This document shows positions 34,781 through 45,867 of a stretch of 64,000 nucleotides of DNA, piece by piece. The position numbers and the translations under genes are program-made. The notes beneath the pieces are model-generated. The model saw only the letters and a program-made list of their open reading frames with translations. It did no database searches and was not told where the DNA came from. The DNA lies in NCBI RefSeq assembly GCF_029910235.1, contig NZ_CP112874.1, forward strand, positions 1,612,001-1,676,000, given 5' to 3'. This DNA comes from Pseudanabaena galeata CCNP1313 (GTDB taxonomy: Bacteria; Cyanobacteriota; Cyanobacteriia; Pseudanabaenales; Pseudanabaenaceae). Position 1 is the stretch's first letter. Every line of letters begins with the position of its first letter.

Positions 34781-36253
34781 TTGATATTTATGCCTAAAAT
34801 AGCCAGTAATTCGGGTAAAGCAATCGCCCAAAACCCGATCGCTTTAGTCTGGCATCGCCGCGACTTACGTATTGATGACAATCCTGCGCTGAGTGAGGCG
34901 ATCGCACAAGTAGGCGATCGGGGGATTGTGCTGGGGGTATTTATTTTTGACCCTGATATTCTTGATGATGGAGTGACGGAGGGAAGCAAGGTTGGCTTTA
35001 TGCTGGGTTGTTTGCGGGAGTTGCAAGCTAACTATCGGCGGTTGGGTAGTGATTTGTTATTCATGCATGGTCAACCTGTTAATTCGATTTGTGAACTAGC
35101 CAAGGCAGTTAAGGCGAGTCATGTCTTTTTTAATCAGGATGTTGAACCCTTTGCAATTAAACGCGATCGCGCCGCAACTCAAGCTTTACAAGAATTAGGA
35201 ATTAAAGTTCAGAGTTTTATAGATATTGGTTTGATTGCTCCCGATGCGATCGCCACGCAAGCGGGTGAACCCTACAAGGTTTACACTCCTTTTTGGCGCA
35301 ATTGGCAAGCTAAACCAAAGCCTAAAGCCTTTGATGCACCTCAGCAATTAACGGGTTTAGCGAGTTATGAGAATTTACCTGTAATTTCTTTACCAAGTTT
35401 GCGCGAACTCAAATTTATCAATGACATCACTTTGCCGAAAGCTGGTGAAGCCGCAGCTATAGAGCTTTTAGAAGCTTTTTGTGATGGCAATGGGATCTTG
35501 CGCTATCAAACTGAACGGGATTTTCCTGCCCATGCGGGTACATCGACCCTTAGCCCACATTTGCGGTTTGGGACTGTCGGGATTAGAAGAGTTTGGGAAA
35601 AGGCGATCGCCTCTGAGCAACTTGTCCGTAGCGAAGAAGATTCCACAGGGATTACTACATGGAAACAGGAATTAGCATGGCGCGAATTCTATCAGCATGT
35701 GCTGTTTTACTTCCCTGAACTCGAAACGGGTGCATATCGTCCGCAGATGCGAAATTTCCCTTGGGATGATGACGAGGAGAAATTTGTGGCTTGGTGTGAG
35801 GGGCGCACAGGCTATCCAATTGTCGATGCGGCGATGCGTCAGCTTAATCAAACAGGCTGGATGCATAACCGTTGTCGGATGATCGTTGCTAGCTTCCTAA
35901 CCAAAGATTTGATTATCAATTGGCAATGGGGCGAACGCTATTTTATGCAGAAATTACTAGATGGCGATCTGGCGGCAAATAATGGCGGTTGGCAATGGAG
36001 TGCCTCTAGTGGCATGGACCCAAAACCTTTGCGGATTTTTAATCCTGCCTCGCAAGCACGCAAATACGATCCTGAAGGGGAATATATTTTGCGTTGGTTA
36101 CCTGAATTACAGGGATTAACGACTGCCGAGCTATTGAGTGGCAATATTCCGCCGCATCAGTGTAAAAAACGCGATTACCCTCTGCCAATTGTTGATCACA
36201 GTGTTCAGCAACAAAAATTTAAGCAGATTTATAAAGATTGTAAAATTACTTAA
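34781..36253 (+). CDS. phr: Deoxyribodipyrimidine photolyase (class I)
   Basis: The protein has 490 residues by the TTG start; the ATG at 34790 (MPKIASNSG) is equally likely. An N-terminal alpha/beta domain (ALVWHRRDLRIDDNPAL) binds the antenna; the FAD domain has STLSPHLRFGTVG, QELAWREFYQHVLF, GYPIVDAAMRQLNQTGWMHN and RMIVASFLTKDLIINW. The electron-transfer Trp residues of the class are present. It repairs cyclobutane pyrimidine dimers using blue light. The end contains ASSGMDPKPLRIFNP, as in cyanobacterial CPD photolyases with a deazaflavin antenna. A single gene with its own terminator. Confidence 0.95.
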   Translation: MIFMPKIASNSGKAIAQNPIALVWHRRDLRIDDNPALSEAIAQVGDRGIVLGVFIFDPDILDDGVTEGSKVGFMLGCLRELQANYRRLGSDLLFMHGQPVNSICELAKAVKASHVFFNQDVEPFAIKRDRAATQALQELGIKVQSFIDIGLIAPDAIATQAGEPYKVYTPFWRNWQAKPKPKAFDAPQQLTGLASYENLPVISLPSLRELKFINDITLPKAGEAAAIELLEAFCDGNGILRYQTERDFPAHAGTSTLSPHLRFGTVGIRRVWEKAIASEQLVRSEEDSTGITTWKQELAWREFYQHVLFYFPELETGAYRPQMRNFPWDDDEEKFVAWCEGRTGYPIVDAAMRQLNQTGWMHNRCRMIVASFLTKDLIINWQWGERYFMQKLLDGDLAANNGGWQWSASSGMDPKPLRIFNPASQARKYDPEGEYILRWLPELQGLTTAELLSGNIPPHQCKKRDYPLPIVDHSVQQQKFKQIYKDCKIT

Positions 36254-36268
36254 CATCTATAGTTTGTG

Positions 36269-36309
36269 AACACGCTAGAGACCTTTTAATATAAGGCTTC
36301 TAGTGTGTT
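36269..36309 (+). terminator. Hairpin downstream of phr
   Basis: AACACGCTAGAGACCTT pairs with AAGGCTTCTAGTGTGTT across TTAATAT, 16 bp after the stop. One internal mismatch. Confidence 0.6.
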
Positions 36310-36387
36310 TGTCTTGAGTGGGAATTTATCATATAAGTACTCTCTTCACAATAGTTTTAACTATCCATAACTGATCGTGAGATAGCC

Positions 36388-36504
36388 TATAGCTATCGTC
36401 GCTTGTGTTAAGCCAAAATTAAAATCCAAGAAGAGAATGGCGGCGCGAAGCGCCGCCATTCTCTTCTTGGATTTTATGTACTAATACACTTGGCGATAGC
36501 TATA
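36388..36504. repeat. TATAGC-ended palindromic element, type A2 (copy 2)
   Basis: The ends TATAGCTATCGTCGC and TGGCGATAGCTATA are inverted repeats. Hairpin 36421-36475 matches copy 1 (7102-7156) except at a few paired positions. Confidence 0.78.
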
Positions 36505-36530
36505 TTTACTGAACGTTTAGGTATCTGAGT

Positions 36531-39266
36531 ATGACATTTTCCCAACTTGAGAACTTATCAGAACAGCAGTGGCATCAAATTTCTATAGAGGATGTTGCTA
36601 AATATCTGAAAACAGATTTGAATGCGGGATTGCCAGCCGCAGATGTGTCTCAACGTCAGGAAGCCTATGGATTTAATGAACTCAAGGGCAAAAAAGGTAA
36701 AAGTGCGATCGCCCGTTTTTTGATGGAATTTAATCAACCTCTGATTTATATTCTACTATTTGCGGGGGTGATCACCTTGCTGCTCAAGGATTGGGTCGAT
36801 GCAGGGGTGATCTTGGGGGTGACGGTGATTAATGCCGTAATTGGATTTATCCAAGAGTCCAAGGCTGAAGATGCGATCGCGGCGCTCGCCAAATCCGTCT
36901 CCACTGAAGCCACCGTAATTCGTGATGGACAAAAAGTGCAGATTAATTCCCGCGAATTGGTGATTGGCGATCTTGTATTGCTGTCATCGGGGGATAAAGT
37001 GCCTGCGGATTTGCGCTTGGTGACATTGCGCGACTTACAGGTAAGTGAAGCCGCATTAACAGGGGAATCGGTTCCTGTGCAGAAAAATATTGAAACTCTT
37101 GCCCCTGAGACAGTTTTAGCCGATCGCTTAAATATGGTTTATGCCACTGGTTTGGTTACTTTTGGGCAGGCTAAAGGGATCGTCGTCGCGATCGCTAATG
37201 AAACAGAAACGGGACGTATTTCACAACTGATCGAGCAAAGTACCAATCTCGAAACGCCGCTTACGCGCAAAATCAAGCAATTTAGTAAAAAGCTGTTATA
37301 CGTCATTTTAGGTTTATCAGCCTTTGCTTTTGTGGTGGTAATCGGCAAAGGTGGAACTTGGACAGAAGGATTTAAAGGTGCTGTAGCTCTGGCTGTGAGC
37401 GCAATCCCTGAAGGGCTACCCGCCGTTGTCACCGTTACCCTCGCGATCGGTGTGGGACAGATGGCAAATCGTCATGCCATTATCCGCAAACTCCCTGCCG
37501 TGGAAACCCTTGGCAGTACCACCGTGATTTGTTCTGACAAAACAGGCACACTTACCGAAAACCAGATGACAGTGCAGGGAATCTACGCTGGTGAAGTTTC
37601 CTATGTTGTTACAGGTGTGGGCTATCAAGCGGAAGGCGTAATTTTAGAAAATGATCAGCCCGTGGAAGTTAGCCAAATTTCTGCCCAAATTCCTGCATTA
37701 CAGGATTGCTTGCAATGTGGACTATTGTGCAATGACTCCCATTTGCAAGAACAGGATGGACAATTAACGGTGGTGGGCGATCCCACTGAGGCGGCTCTGA
37801 TTGTTTCGGCAAATAAGGCGGGCTTAACGTTACCAGACCTAGAGCAAACTCAACCCCGTCTAGATACGATCCCCTTTGAGTCGCAGTTTCAATATATGGC
37901 GACCTTACATCAACACCGAGAAATTGCTAATTTCCATACGATTTATGTCAAAGGTTCGGCGGAGGCGATCTTGAAAAGAGCTTCCTATCAAGTCGATCGC
38001 CATGGTGAACATATTGATTTAAAGCGATCGCAAATTGAACAAGTTGTTGACCAAATGGCATCCCAAGGCTTGCGGGTACTTGCCTTTGCCAAAAAAGAAA
38101 TTGCCGAACAAATACAAGGAATTAATCACGATGATATCGATAATGATCTAGGTTTCTTAGGACTTCAGGGGATGATCGATCCTCCTCGTACTGAGGCGAT
38201 CGCTGCCGTGCGAGCCTGTCAGTCCGCAGGAATCCAAGTAAAAATGATCACAGGCGATCATGCTCTCACCGCCGCCGCGATCGCTAAGCAAATGGGACTC
38301 AGCCAAGATCAACAAGCGTTAGTATTCACTGGTAAACAACTGGGGGAAATGGATGAACAAGCTTTAGCGAATGCAGTCGAGGCTAGTAACGTATTTGCAA
38401 GAGTTGCCCCCGAACAAAAACTACGCCTAGTCGAAGCCTTACAAGCTAAAGGGGAAATCGTCGCTATGACAGGTGATGGTGTAAATGATGCGCCTGCGTT
38501 GAAACAAGCAGACATCGGTATTGCCATGGGCATCACTGGTACAGAAGTCGCCAAGGAAGCCGCCGATATGGTTTTGACCGATGATAATTTTGCCTCAATT
38601 GAAGCTGCTATCGAAGAAGGGCGAACCGTTTACAGCAACTTGATTAAAACCATTGGCTTTATCTTGCCCGTCAATGGCGGCGAGGCGCTCACGATTTTAG
38701 GTGGCATTCTGGCTGCGGCGAATTTGCCAATCCTACCAGTACAGATTCTGTGGGTGAATATGGTCAGTTCCGTGGCTCTCAGTGCCACCCTAGCCTTTGA
38801 GCCAAAGGTTAAAGGCATCATGAAGCGATCGCCGATCCGACCTGATCAACCATTACTCACGGGGCAATTACTATGGCGCATCCTGATCATTTCCATCTTT
38901 AATCTGATTGCTGTATTTGGCATGTTTGAATGGATTTGGCAAACCACAGAGAATATCAATCTGGCGCGAACGATGGCAGTACAGACCCTCGTTGCATCAG
39001 AAAGTTTCTATCTGCTCAGCATCAGCCAAGCTGTGCCATCTCTATTGACTTACCTGAAAGATCGGACTAGCCCTGTCACCTATATTCCTGCGATCGGTAT
39101 TGTTTGTGTGTTTATCTTGCAAATTTTCTTTAGCCAAATCGCATTTATTAATCCCTTATTTGACACTCAGGCTCTCAGTTTCATCCAAGCATTGATCTGC
39201 ATCGGTGTAGGGGCTTCTGTGGTTGTCCCTGCTTTATTGCTCAATCGAGTTGCACCCCTCAGATAA
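36531..39266 (+). CDS. P-type (type IIA-like) cation-transporting ATPase
   Basis: The protein has 911 residues. Actuator motif LTGES 176-180; PEGLP in M4 at 293-297; phosphorylation site DKTGTLT with Asp336; nucleotide-binding KGSAEAILKRA; hinge TGDGVNDAPALKQADIGIAMG. About ten membrane spans. The 'NLIKTIGFILPVNGGEALTIL' class of M5 differs from classical Ca pumps, and the ion cannot be assigned with certainty (Ca, Na or K/Na are all possible). It exports cations across the plasma or thylakoid membrane. A single gene, preceded by an A2 element. Confidence 0.93.
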   Translation: MTFSQLENLSEQQWHQISIEDVAKYLKTDLNAGLPAADVSQRQEAYGFNELKGKKGKSAIARFLMEFNQPLIYILLFAGVITLLLKDWVDAGVILGVTVINAVIGFIQESKAEDAIAALAKSVSTEATVIRDGQKVQINSRELVIGDLVLLSSGDKVPADLRLVTLRDLQVSEAALTGESVPVQKNIETLAPETVLADRLNMVYATGLVTFGQAKGIVVAIANETETGRISQLIEQSTNLETPLTRKIKQFSKKLLYVILGLSAFAFVVVIGKGGTWTEGFKGAVALAVSAIPEGLPAVVTVTLAIGVGQMANRHAIIRKLPAVETLGSTTVICSDKTGTLTENQMTVQGIYAGEVSYVVTGVGYQAEGVILENDQPVEVSQISAQIPALQDCLQCGLLCNDSHLQEQDGQLTVVGDPTEAALIVSANKAGLTLPDLEQTQPRLDTIPFESQFQYMATLHQHREIANFHTIYVKGSAEAILKRASYQVDRHGEHIDLKRSQIEQVVDQMASQGLRVLAFAKKEIAEQIQGINHDDIDNDLGFLGLQGMIDPPRTEAIAAVRACQSAGIQVKMITGDHALTAAAIAKQMGLSQDQQALVFTGKQLGEMDEQALANAVEASNVFARVAPEQKLRLVEALQAKGEIVAMTGDGVNDAPALKQADIGIAMGITGTEVAKEAADMVLTDDNFASIEAAIEEGRTVYSNLIKTIGFILPVNGGEALTILGGILAAANLPILPVQILWVNMVSSVALSATLAFEPKVKGIMKRSPIRPDQPLLTGQLLWRILIISIFNLIAVFGMFEWIWQTTENINLARTMAVQTLVASESFYLLSISQAVPSLLTYLKDRTSPVTYIPAIGIVCVFILQIFFSQIAFINPLFDTQALSFIQALICIGVGASVVVPALLLNRVAPLR

Positions 39267-39278
39267 TTCCCAAAATCT

Positions 39279-39311
39279 GTAAAGTTGCGCCCCGACGGGG
39301 CGCAACTTTAC
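39279..39311. terminator. GTAAAGTTGC-type hairpin between convergent genes (copy 2)
   Basis: TGTAAAGTTGCGCCCC and complement around GAC, 13 bp after the ATPase stop. Its distal arm TTTACA supplies the TAA stop of trpF on the other strand, so it serves both convergent genes. Confidence 0.7.
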
Positions 39312-40009
39312 AAACCCAAAGCGCGGTAACGACAAGAGTTGCAAAGTTGAACAAACTGTTCGACTTTAGTTACATCTTTATCCCCAGCAGCACGTTCGAC
39401 CCCACTGGATACATCTAGACCATTCGGATTTACCAAAGCGATCGCCTCGGCAACATTTTCAGGAGATAAGCCTCCCGCTAACCACCAGTCGCAGTTGGGG
39501 CGAAAATCGCGCAAAATCTTCCAATCCAGAGTTTTGCCTGTACCTCCTGCCATATGTGGATCATAAGCATCAAGTAAAATTGCATCCACAACATTACTAA
39601 AAAGATGTGCTTGCTCTAAACCAGCTTGATCCTTGACGCGCAATGCTTTAATCAGCTTGATTTTTGGATTAATAGCGCTGAGATGCGATCGCAACTGATC
39701 ACAAAATTCTGGAGATTCATCTCCATGTAGCTGCACAGCATTCAGTCCAGCTTGCGTAACGGTTTCACAAATTTCACTAAAACTTGCATTGAGAAATACA
39801 CCAATCAAATCTAGCTCGGCAAATTTGGGGCTATCCTCCCCAATCTCCGAATGAGCAGCGAGTAGACTAGAGGTGATTTGAGCAATTGCAGTTGCACTGA
39901 TATATCGTGGTGAAGCTCTTACACAAATAAATCCCAGTGCATTTACACCCATTTGAGCGATCGCTTGTGCTTGATCGAGTTTCGTAATCCCACAAATTTT
40001 GATATACAT
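39308..40009 (-). CDS. trpF: Phosphoribosylanthranilate isomerase
   Basis: The protein has 233 residues from the ATG at 40009 (MYIKICGITK). TIM-barrel motifs: KICGITKLDQAQAIAQMG, LIGVFLN, VQLHGDESPEFC, LLDAYDPHMAGGTGKTLDW and LAGGLSPENVAEAI. The catalytic Cys (KICGIT) and Asp (DAYD) are present. It converts N-(5-phosphoribosyl)anthranilate to CdRP in tryptophan synthesis. The start is close to a divergent gene (18 bp apart), so the two must share a compact promoter region. The stop codon lies in the hairpin at 39279-39311. Confidence 0.96.
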   Translation of the reverse strand: MYIKICGITKLDQAQAIAQMGVNALGFICVRASPRYISATAIAQITSSLLAAHSEIGEDSPKFAELDLIGVFLNASFSEICETVTQAGLNAVQLHGDESPEFCDQLRSHLSAINPKIKLIKALRVKDQAGLEQAHLFSNVVDAILLDAYDPHMAGGTGKTLDWKILRDFRPNCDWWLAGGLSPENVAEAIALVNPNGLDVSSGVERAAGDKDVTKVEQFVQLCNSCRYRALGL

Positions 40010-40027
40010 ACACAAGAACTTAATTCC

Positions 40028-40729
40028 ATGACAGAGTATTCATCCTATCTAAAGTCTATGCAGTCTCATCAAAAACTAGGTCAGAAATTAGGCAAAAAAA
40101 TCGTGACAACACTTTCCGCAGGATCAGCGATGTTGATGGCGATCGCGATCGCTTGCTGCACCCCAACGCTCCCTGCCAGAGCCGCCCTATTTGATGGACC
40201 AGTTGATCGCTTGCCTTCAATCCAGCGTGATTCTCTTCGCAAGGGGCAAACTGTAGTCACAGGCAGTAACGGTAAATATGTAGCGCGTGTATTAATCACC
40301 GCCTCAACTGATGCAGTTTGGCGAGTTTTGACCGACTATGCTAATCTCTACAGGTTTATTCCCAACATGACTTCTAGCAAGATCCTTGAAAATCGTGGTA
40401 ATCGTAAGGTGATCGAGCAGGTAGATTCGCGTCAAGTCTTCTTAGTTTCGATTGTCTCGCGCACTAAACTTGCCATTCAGGAAACTGAGCGCAAACAAAT
40501 TGATTTTCGACTTGTTGATGGGGATCTTGCCAAAATGGAAGGATATTGGAAAATAGAACCTGTCTCTACCGTGCCACGTCGTCCACCTACTCAAATTCTA
40601 ATTACTTACACTGTTAATGCTCAGCCCAAGGGTGGTACACCTACTGACGCTTTTTATAGCATTTTCAAAGAAGCGTTAGATGACACCTTGCAAGCCATTA
40701 AGCAAGAAGTCGCAAGTAGAAATAGATAA
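40028..40729 (+). CDS. Secreted SRPBCC-family protein (cyclase/dehydrase-like)
   Basis: The protein has 233 residues from the ATG at 40028. Residues 1-52 hold a long charged N-region then a hydrophobic stretch (AGSAMLMAIAIACC) and an ARAALF cleavage region, so export to the periplasm or thylakoid lumen is likely. The SRPBCC (START-like) fold about 75-225: VLITASTDAVWRVLTDYANLYRFIPNM is the 'polyketide cyclase/dehydrase' signature. These proteins bind hydrophobic ligands; the ligand here is unknown. Divergent from trpF with 18 bp between starts. Confidence 0.85.
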   Translation: MTEYSSYLKSMQSHQKLGQKLGKKIVTTLSAGSAMLMAIAIACCTPTLPARAALFDGPVDRLPSIQRDSLRKGQTVVTGSNGKYVARVLITASTDAVWRVLTDYANLYRFIPNMTSSKILENRGNRKVIEQVDSRQVFLVSIVSRTKLAIQETERKQIDFRLVDGDLAKMEGYWKIEPVSTVPRRPPTQILITYTVNAQPKGGTPTDAFYSIFKEALDDTLQAIKQEVASRNR

Positions 40730-40800
40730 TCAAAACAAGACAGAATTTGCATAGCAAATTCTATCTTGTTCTCAAATCATCAATCTCCATAATTAATCAC

Positions 40801-42537
40801 ATGATCGAGCCGATTGGATACATATTAGGAACCAAAGATGCTACCCCCCTTGAGTTTTGGGTAGCCGTAAGTGATGGCAAAGTCCTTCGTCTCGATGATG
40901 TTGTGCAGGTCAAAACCGATCGCCCCGACAAAAAGGGCATTGTCAACTTTTATGGTGTGGTCGATCATGTGAGAACGATCCATGAAGGAACCCAATTTGA
41001 TACGGATACATTTCTGGTTACTACTGGCAGTATGCCCGTGAATGTATCCTATGCCGCCCATATCCAAGTCACACGGATTGAGCCTGAAGAATATTTACCG
41101 CCACAACCGAGCGATGCTGTTTATTTAGCTGAAGATGAAAATCTCAGATTTGCACTCAATTTCGATGGCATGGAACAGCGCATCTCCGCAGGAATCATGC
41201 GAAATGGAAGCCCAGCCTATTTGAACTATGAATTCATTGATGGCACAAAGGGCGCTCATGTCAATATTTCAGGGATTTCAGGGGTCGCAACGAAGACTTC
41301 CTTTGCTTTATTTTTACTACATTCTATTTTTAATTCAGCAGCTTTAGGTTCTAAGAGAGCAAATACGAAAGCACTCATTTTTAATGTCAAAGGGGAAGAT
41401 TTATTTTTCTTAGACAAAGCAAACAATAAAATGAGAGAGGAAGATCGCCATACTTATCATGCCCTCGATTTGCCTGTAGAACCATTTCGGGATGTAAGAT
41501 TTTGTGTTGCGCCTAAGAAAAACACCCAAGAGATAGAACCGCATCTCGATCAGCGTTCCGATAATATTTCCGCCTATGTGTGGGGGATGCGTGAATTTTG
41601 TCGCGATCGCCTGTTTCGTTTCTTATTTGCAGGTGACGACCTAGAGCGTGGGAATATTGGTTTCCTAGCAAGTATTGTGGAAGAGAGACTGGCAAGATTA
41701 GCTACGGATAATGACAAATATGATAAGAAGCTAGGATTTATGCCTAGAGCTAGTCTCGATTTGGATGATGCTTATGGGGAAGATGGCAAAGATAAGGTAG
41801 AGACATTTCGGGATTTGATTGAATTTCTCGAAGATAAATTAGTGGAGAATCCCGATCAGAAATGGCTAGGGCGTAATGCTCCTGCGACTGCGGAGGCTCT
41901 AACCCGTCGTCTATGGGGGATTGCTGATGAAATGGGGCATCTCATTCGAGGCGATCTCCCTGCGGAGGAGTTGCAAAAATACAAGCTCGATCCTCTAGCG
42001 GCGGAATATCAGTTAACGATCGCCGATATCAACAAGCTAGGCAGTAAAGCCCAAAAGTTTGTGGTGGGTGTGCTGCTCCAAAAACTCTTCATGGAAAAGG
42101 AAAAGCGCGGTCAATATCCCGTTGTGTTTATTGTGCTTGATGAGTTAAATAAATATGCACCCAAGGAAGGTCGCAGTCCCATTAAGGATTTGCTAGTGGA
42201 AATCGCCGAACGGGGGCGATCGCTAGGTATTATCTTAATCGGCGCACAACAAACTGCTTCAGAAGTAGAACGTCGTGTGGTCGGACAAGCCGCAGTGCGC
42301 GTAGTTGGTCGTCTCGACTCTGCTGAAGTGGAACGCCCTGAATATAACTTCTTGACAGGTGCTTGTCGGAAGCGATCGCTATTACTAAAATCAGGTAGCA
42401 TGTTTATCCATCAGCCTGAAGTTCCATCACCTTTGCTGGTTGGATTTCCTTTCCCTGCCTATGCAACGAGGTTGCGAGAAGTCCAAATCAATGAGGTTGA
42501 AGAGAAAGTTCTAAAGAGTAAAGTGAAGCGACTTTAA
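40801..42537 (+). CDS. HerA-like ATPase with HAS-barrel domain
   Basis: The protein has 578 residues from the ATG at 40801 (MIEPIGYILGTKDATPLEF); an upstream start would add 18 poor residues. A HAS-barrel covers about 1-100. The P-loop position reads GISGVATKTS at 158-167, with Thr replacing the Gly before Lys. Walker B VVFIVLDELNKYAP; then RGRSLGIILIGAQQTASEVERRVVGQ and the Arg-finger-like region VGRLDSAEVERPEYNFL, characteristic of HerA/FtsK-fold translocases. HerA usually works with the nuclease NurA in end resection; no nurA adjoins. A housekeeping or defence role is possible. Confidence 0.82.
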   Translation: MIEPIGYILGTKDATPLEFWVAVSDGKVLRLDDVVQVKTDRPDKKGIVNFYGVVDHVRTIHEGTQFDTDTFLVTTGSMPVNVSYAAHIQVTRIEPEEYLPPQPSDAVYLAEDENLRFALNFDGMEQRISAGIMRNGSPAYLNYEFIDGTKGAHVNISGISGVATKTSFALFLLHSIFNSAALGSKRANTKALIFNVKGEDLFFLDKANNKMREEDRHTYHALDLPVEPFRDVRFCVAPKKNTQEIEPHLDQRSDNISAYVWGMREFCRDRLFRFLFAGDDLERGNIGFLASIVEERLARLATDNDKYDKKLGFMPRASLDLDDAYGEDGKDKVETFRDLIEFLEDKLVENPDQKWLGRNAPATAEALTRRLWGIADEMGHLIRGDLPAEELQKYKLDPLAAEYQLTIADINKLGSKAQKFVVGVLLQKLFMEKEKRGQYPVVFIVLDELNKYAPKEGRSPIKDLLVEIAERGRSLGIILIGAQQTASEVERRVVGQAAVRVVGRLDSAEVERPEYNFLTGACRKRSLLLKSGSMFIHQPEVPSPLLVGFPFPAYATRLREVQINEVEEKVLKSKVKRL

Positions 42538-42604
42538 GCAATTGCGGTAATCTATTAGAATTTACGCAAATAAACCAAGAACTCAAGTTCTTGGTGAAAA
42601 GCTT

Positions 42605-42690
42605 AAGTCCACTGAAGTGGATTACAGAATAGTATAAAGCAACCTGTTTCAAAGGGTTTGGGCTTTTAGCCAGCACTTGAGTGCAGGGCT
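42605..42690. repeat. Cyanobacterial AAGTCCACTGAAGTGG-type repeat
   Basis: AAGTCCACTGAAGTGGATT followed by GGGCTTTTAGCC and AGCACTTGAGTGCAGGGCT. Such paired small palindromes recur in cyanobacterial intergenic DNA (general knowledge). Confidence 0.6.
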
Positions 42691-42705
42691 ACTGACTTCG
42701 GGAAT

Positions 42706-42821
42706 TATAGCAACGCAAGAGATAGATACGACAAATCAAAACCAAAAAGATGAGTGGTGGCGCTTCGCGCCGCCACTCATCTTTTTGGTTTTATGTCCTA
42801 AGCAAAACTTACATTGCTATA
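42706..42821. repeat. TATAGC-ended palindromic element, type A1 (copy 3, inverted)
   Basis: Reverse complement of the element at 6957-7072 at about 95% by eye, including both ends (TATAGCAACGCAAGAGATAG and AAACTTACATTGCTATA). Hairpin 42738-42792. It ends four bases before the icd stop codon. Confidence 0.82.
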
Positions 42822-42824
42822 GTA

Positions 42825-45113
<2,289 letters not shown>

Positions 45114-45134
45114 TTAATCTGATTCGTATCGGTT

Positions 45135-45851
45135 TTATCCAGAAATTAGCGATCGGGTTTCACCTAAAATACTATCTAGCACCTCATCTAGTCTGTCTTT
45201 AAAAGCTGTGAGGCTAGGCATATCTACTATCTTTTCAATATCTAAATTTCCTTCATCAATTTGATCATTAAGGAAACTCCTTGTTGCTTTTTCTCCTAAA
45301 CATTCTTCTAACTGGCGTTTTAATGAGTTAGGAGAGTCGTCATTACCTGATTCATTTTCAATTTTTTTGCAATTTTGATACTTATTCCGCAAGGCACATA
45401 AAATCCAAGCTTCGGATTTTGGTTTTGGAATCATTGGGACACCATTGAGAAACTCCTCGGACTCAAATCCAGATAGCATAGATTTCCATTTATTTTCCCA
45501 TTCTCCTCTATATGAAGGTTTGTCTGCATCCCTAAATAAGGCTGACACTACTGATAAACCATGTTCATTGTTCTCTATTCTTTTTGCAATGATAGCCAAG
45601 GCTTTCGCATAATTATAGAAATAACGAGTTTCACTCGGTTGCTTTTTGCCTTTTCTAGAAAGTGGTTTTATATGTTCTTTAGCCACTACACCTACTTCTG
45701 TTTCCGTTTTAATTGTGTAATAACTTAATTCGATTAGAGAGTAGCCAATGCGTCTTTTAACCCAATGATCAATAAACTTAGTCATCGGTCCAATTTCGTC
45801 ATTTTGTGTGCCAATATCACTTGCACCTTCCCCACTTAATAATAAAAACAT
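45135..45851 (-). CDS. Toprim/DUF4276-like protein, partner of AAA ATPase (candidate defence effector)
   Basis: The protein has 238 residues. It opens LLLSGEGASDIGT (Glu8 in a 'GEG' turn after a beta strand), has SALFRDADKPS with Asp108 and Asp110, and PKPKSEAWILCALR at 142-155. This order (E, then DxD, then a P-K-x-E-x-W-x-L-x-A helix) is that of Toprim-like DUF4276/RloB-type proteins, which are thought to be nucleases. It starts 16 bp after the ATPase gene on the same strand. The arrangement resembles split OLD/PARIS-like systems. Family naming is inference. Confidence 0.65.
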   Translation of the reverse strand: MFLLLSGEGASDIGTQNDEIGPMTKFIDHWVKRRIGYSLIELSYYTIKTETEVGVVAKEHIKPLSRKGKKQPSETRYFYNYAKALAIIAKRIENNEHGLSVVSALFRDADKPSYRGEWENKWKSMLSGFESEEFLNGVPMIPKPKSEAWILCALRNKYQNCKKIENESGNDDSPNSLKRQLEECLGEKATRSFLNDQIDEGNLDIEKIVDMPSLTAFKDRLDEVLDSILGETRSLISG

Positions 45852-45867
45852 CGTAAATACCCCCGTA

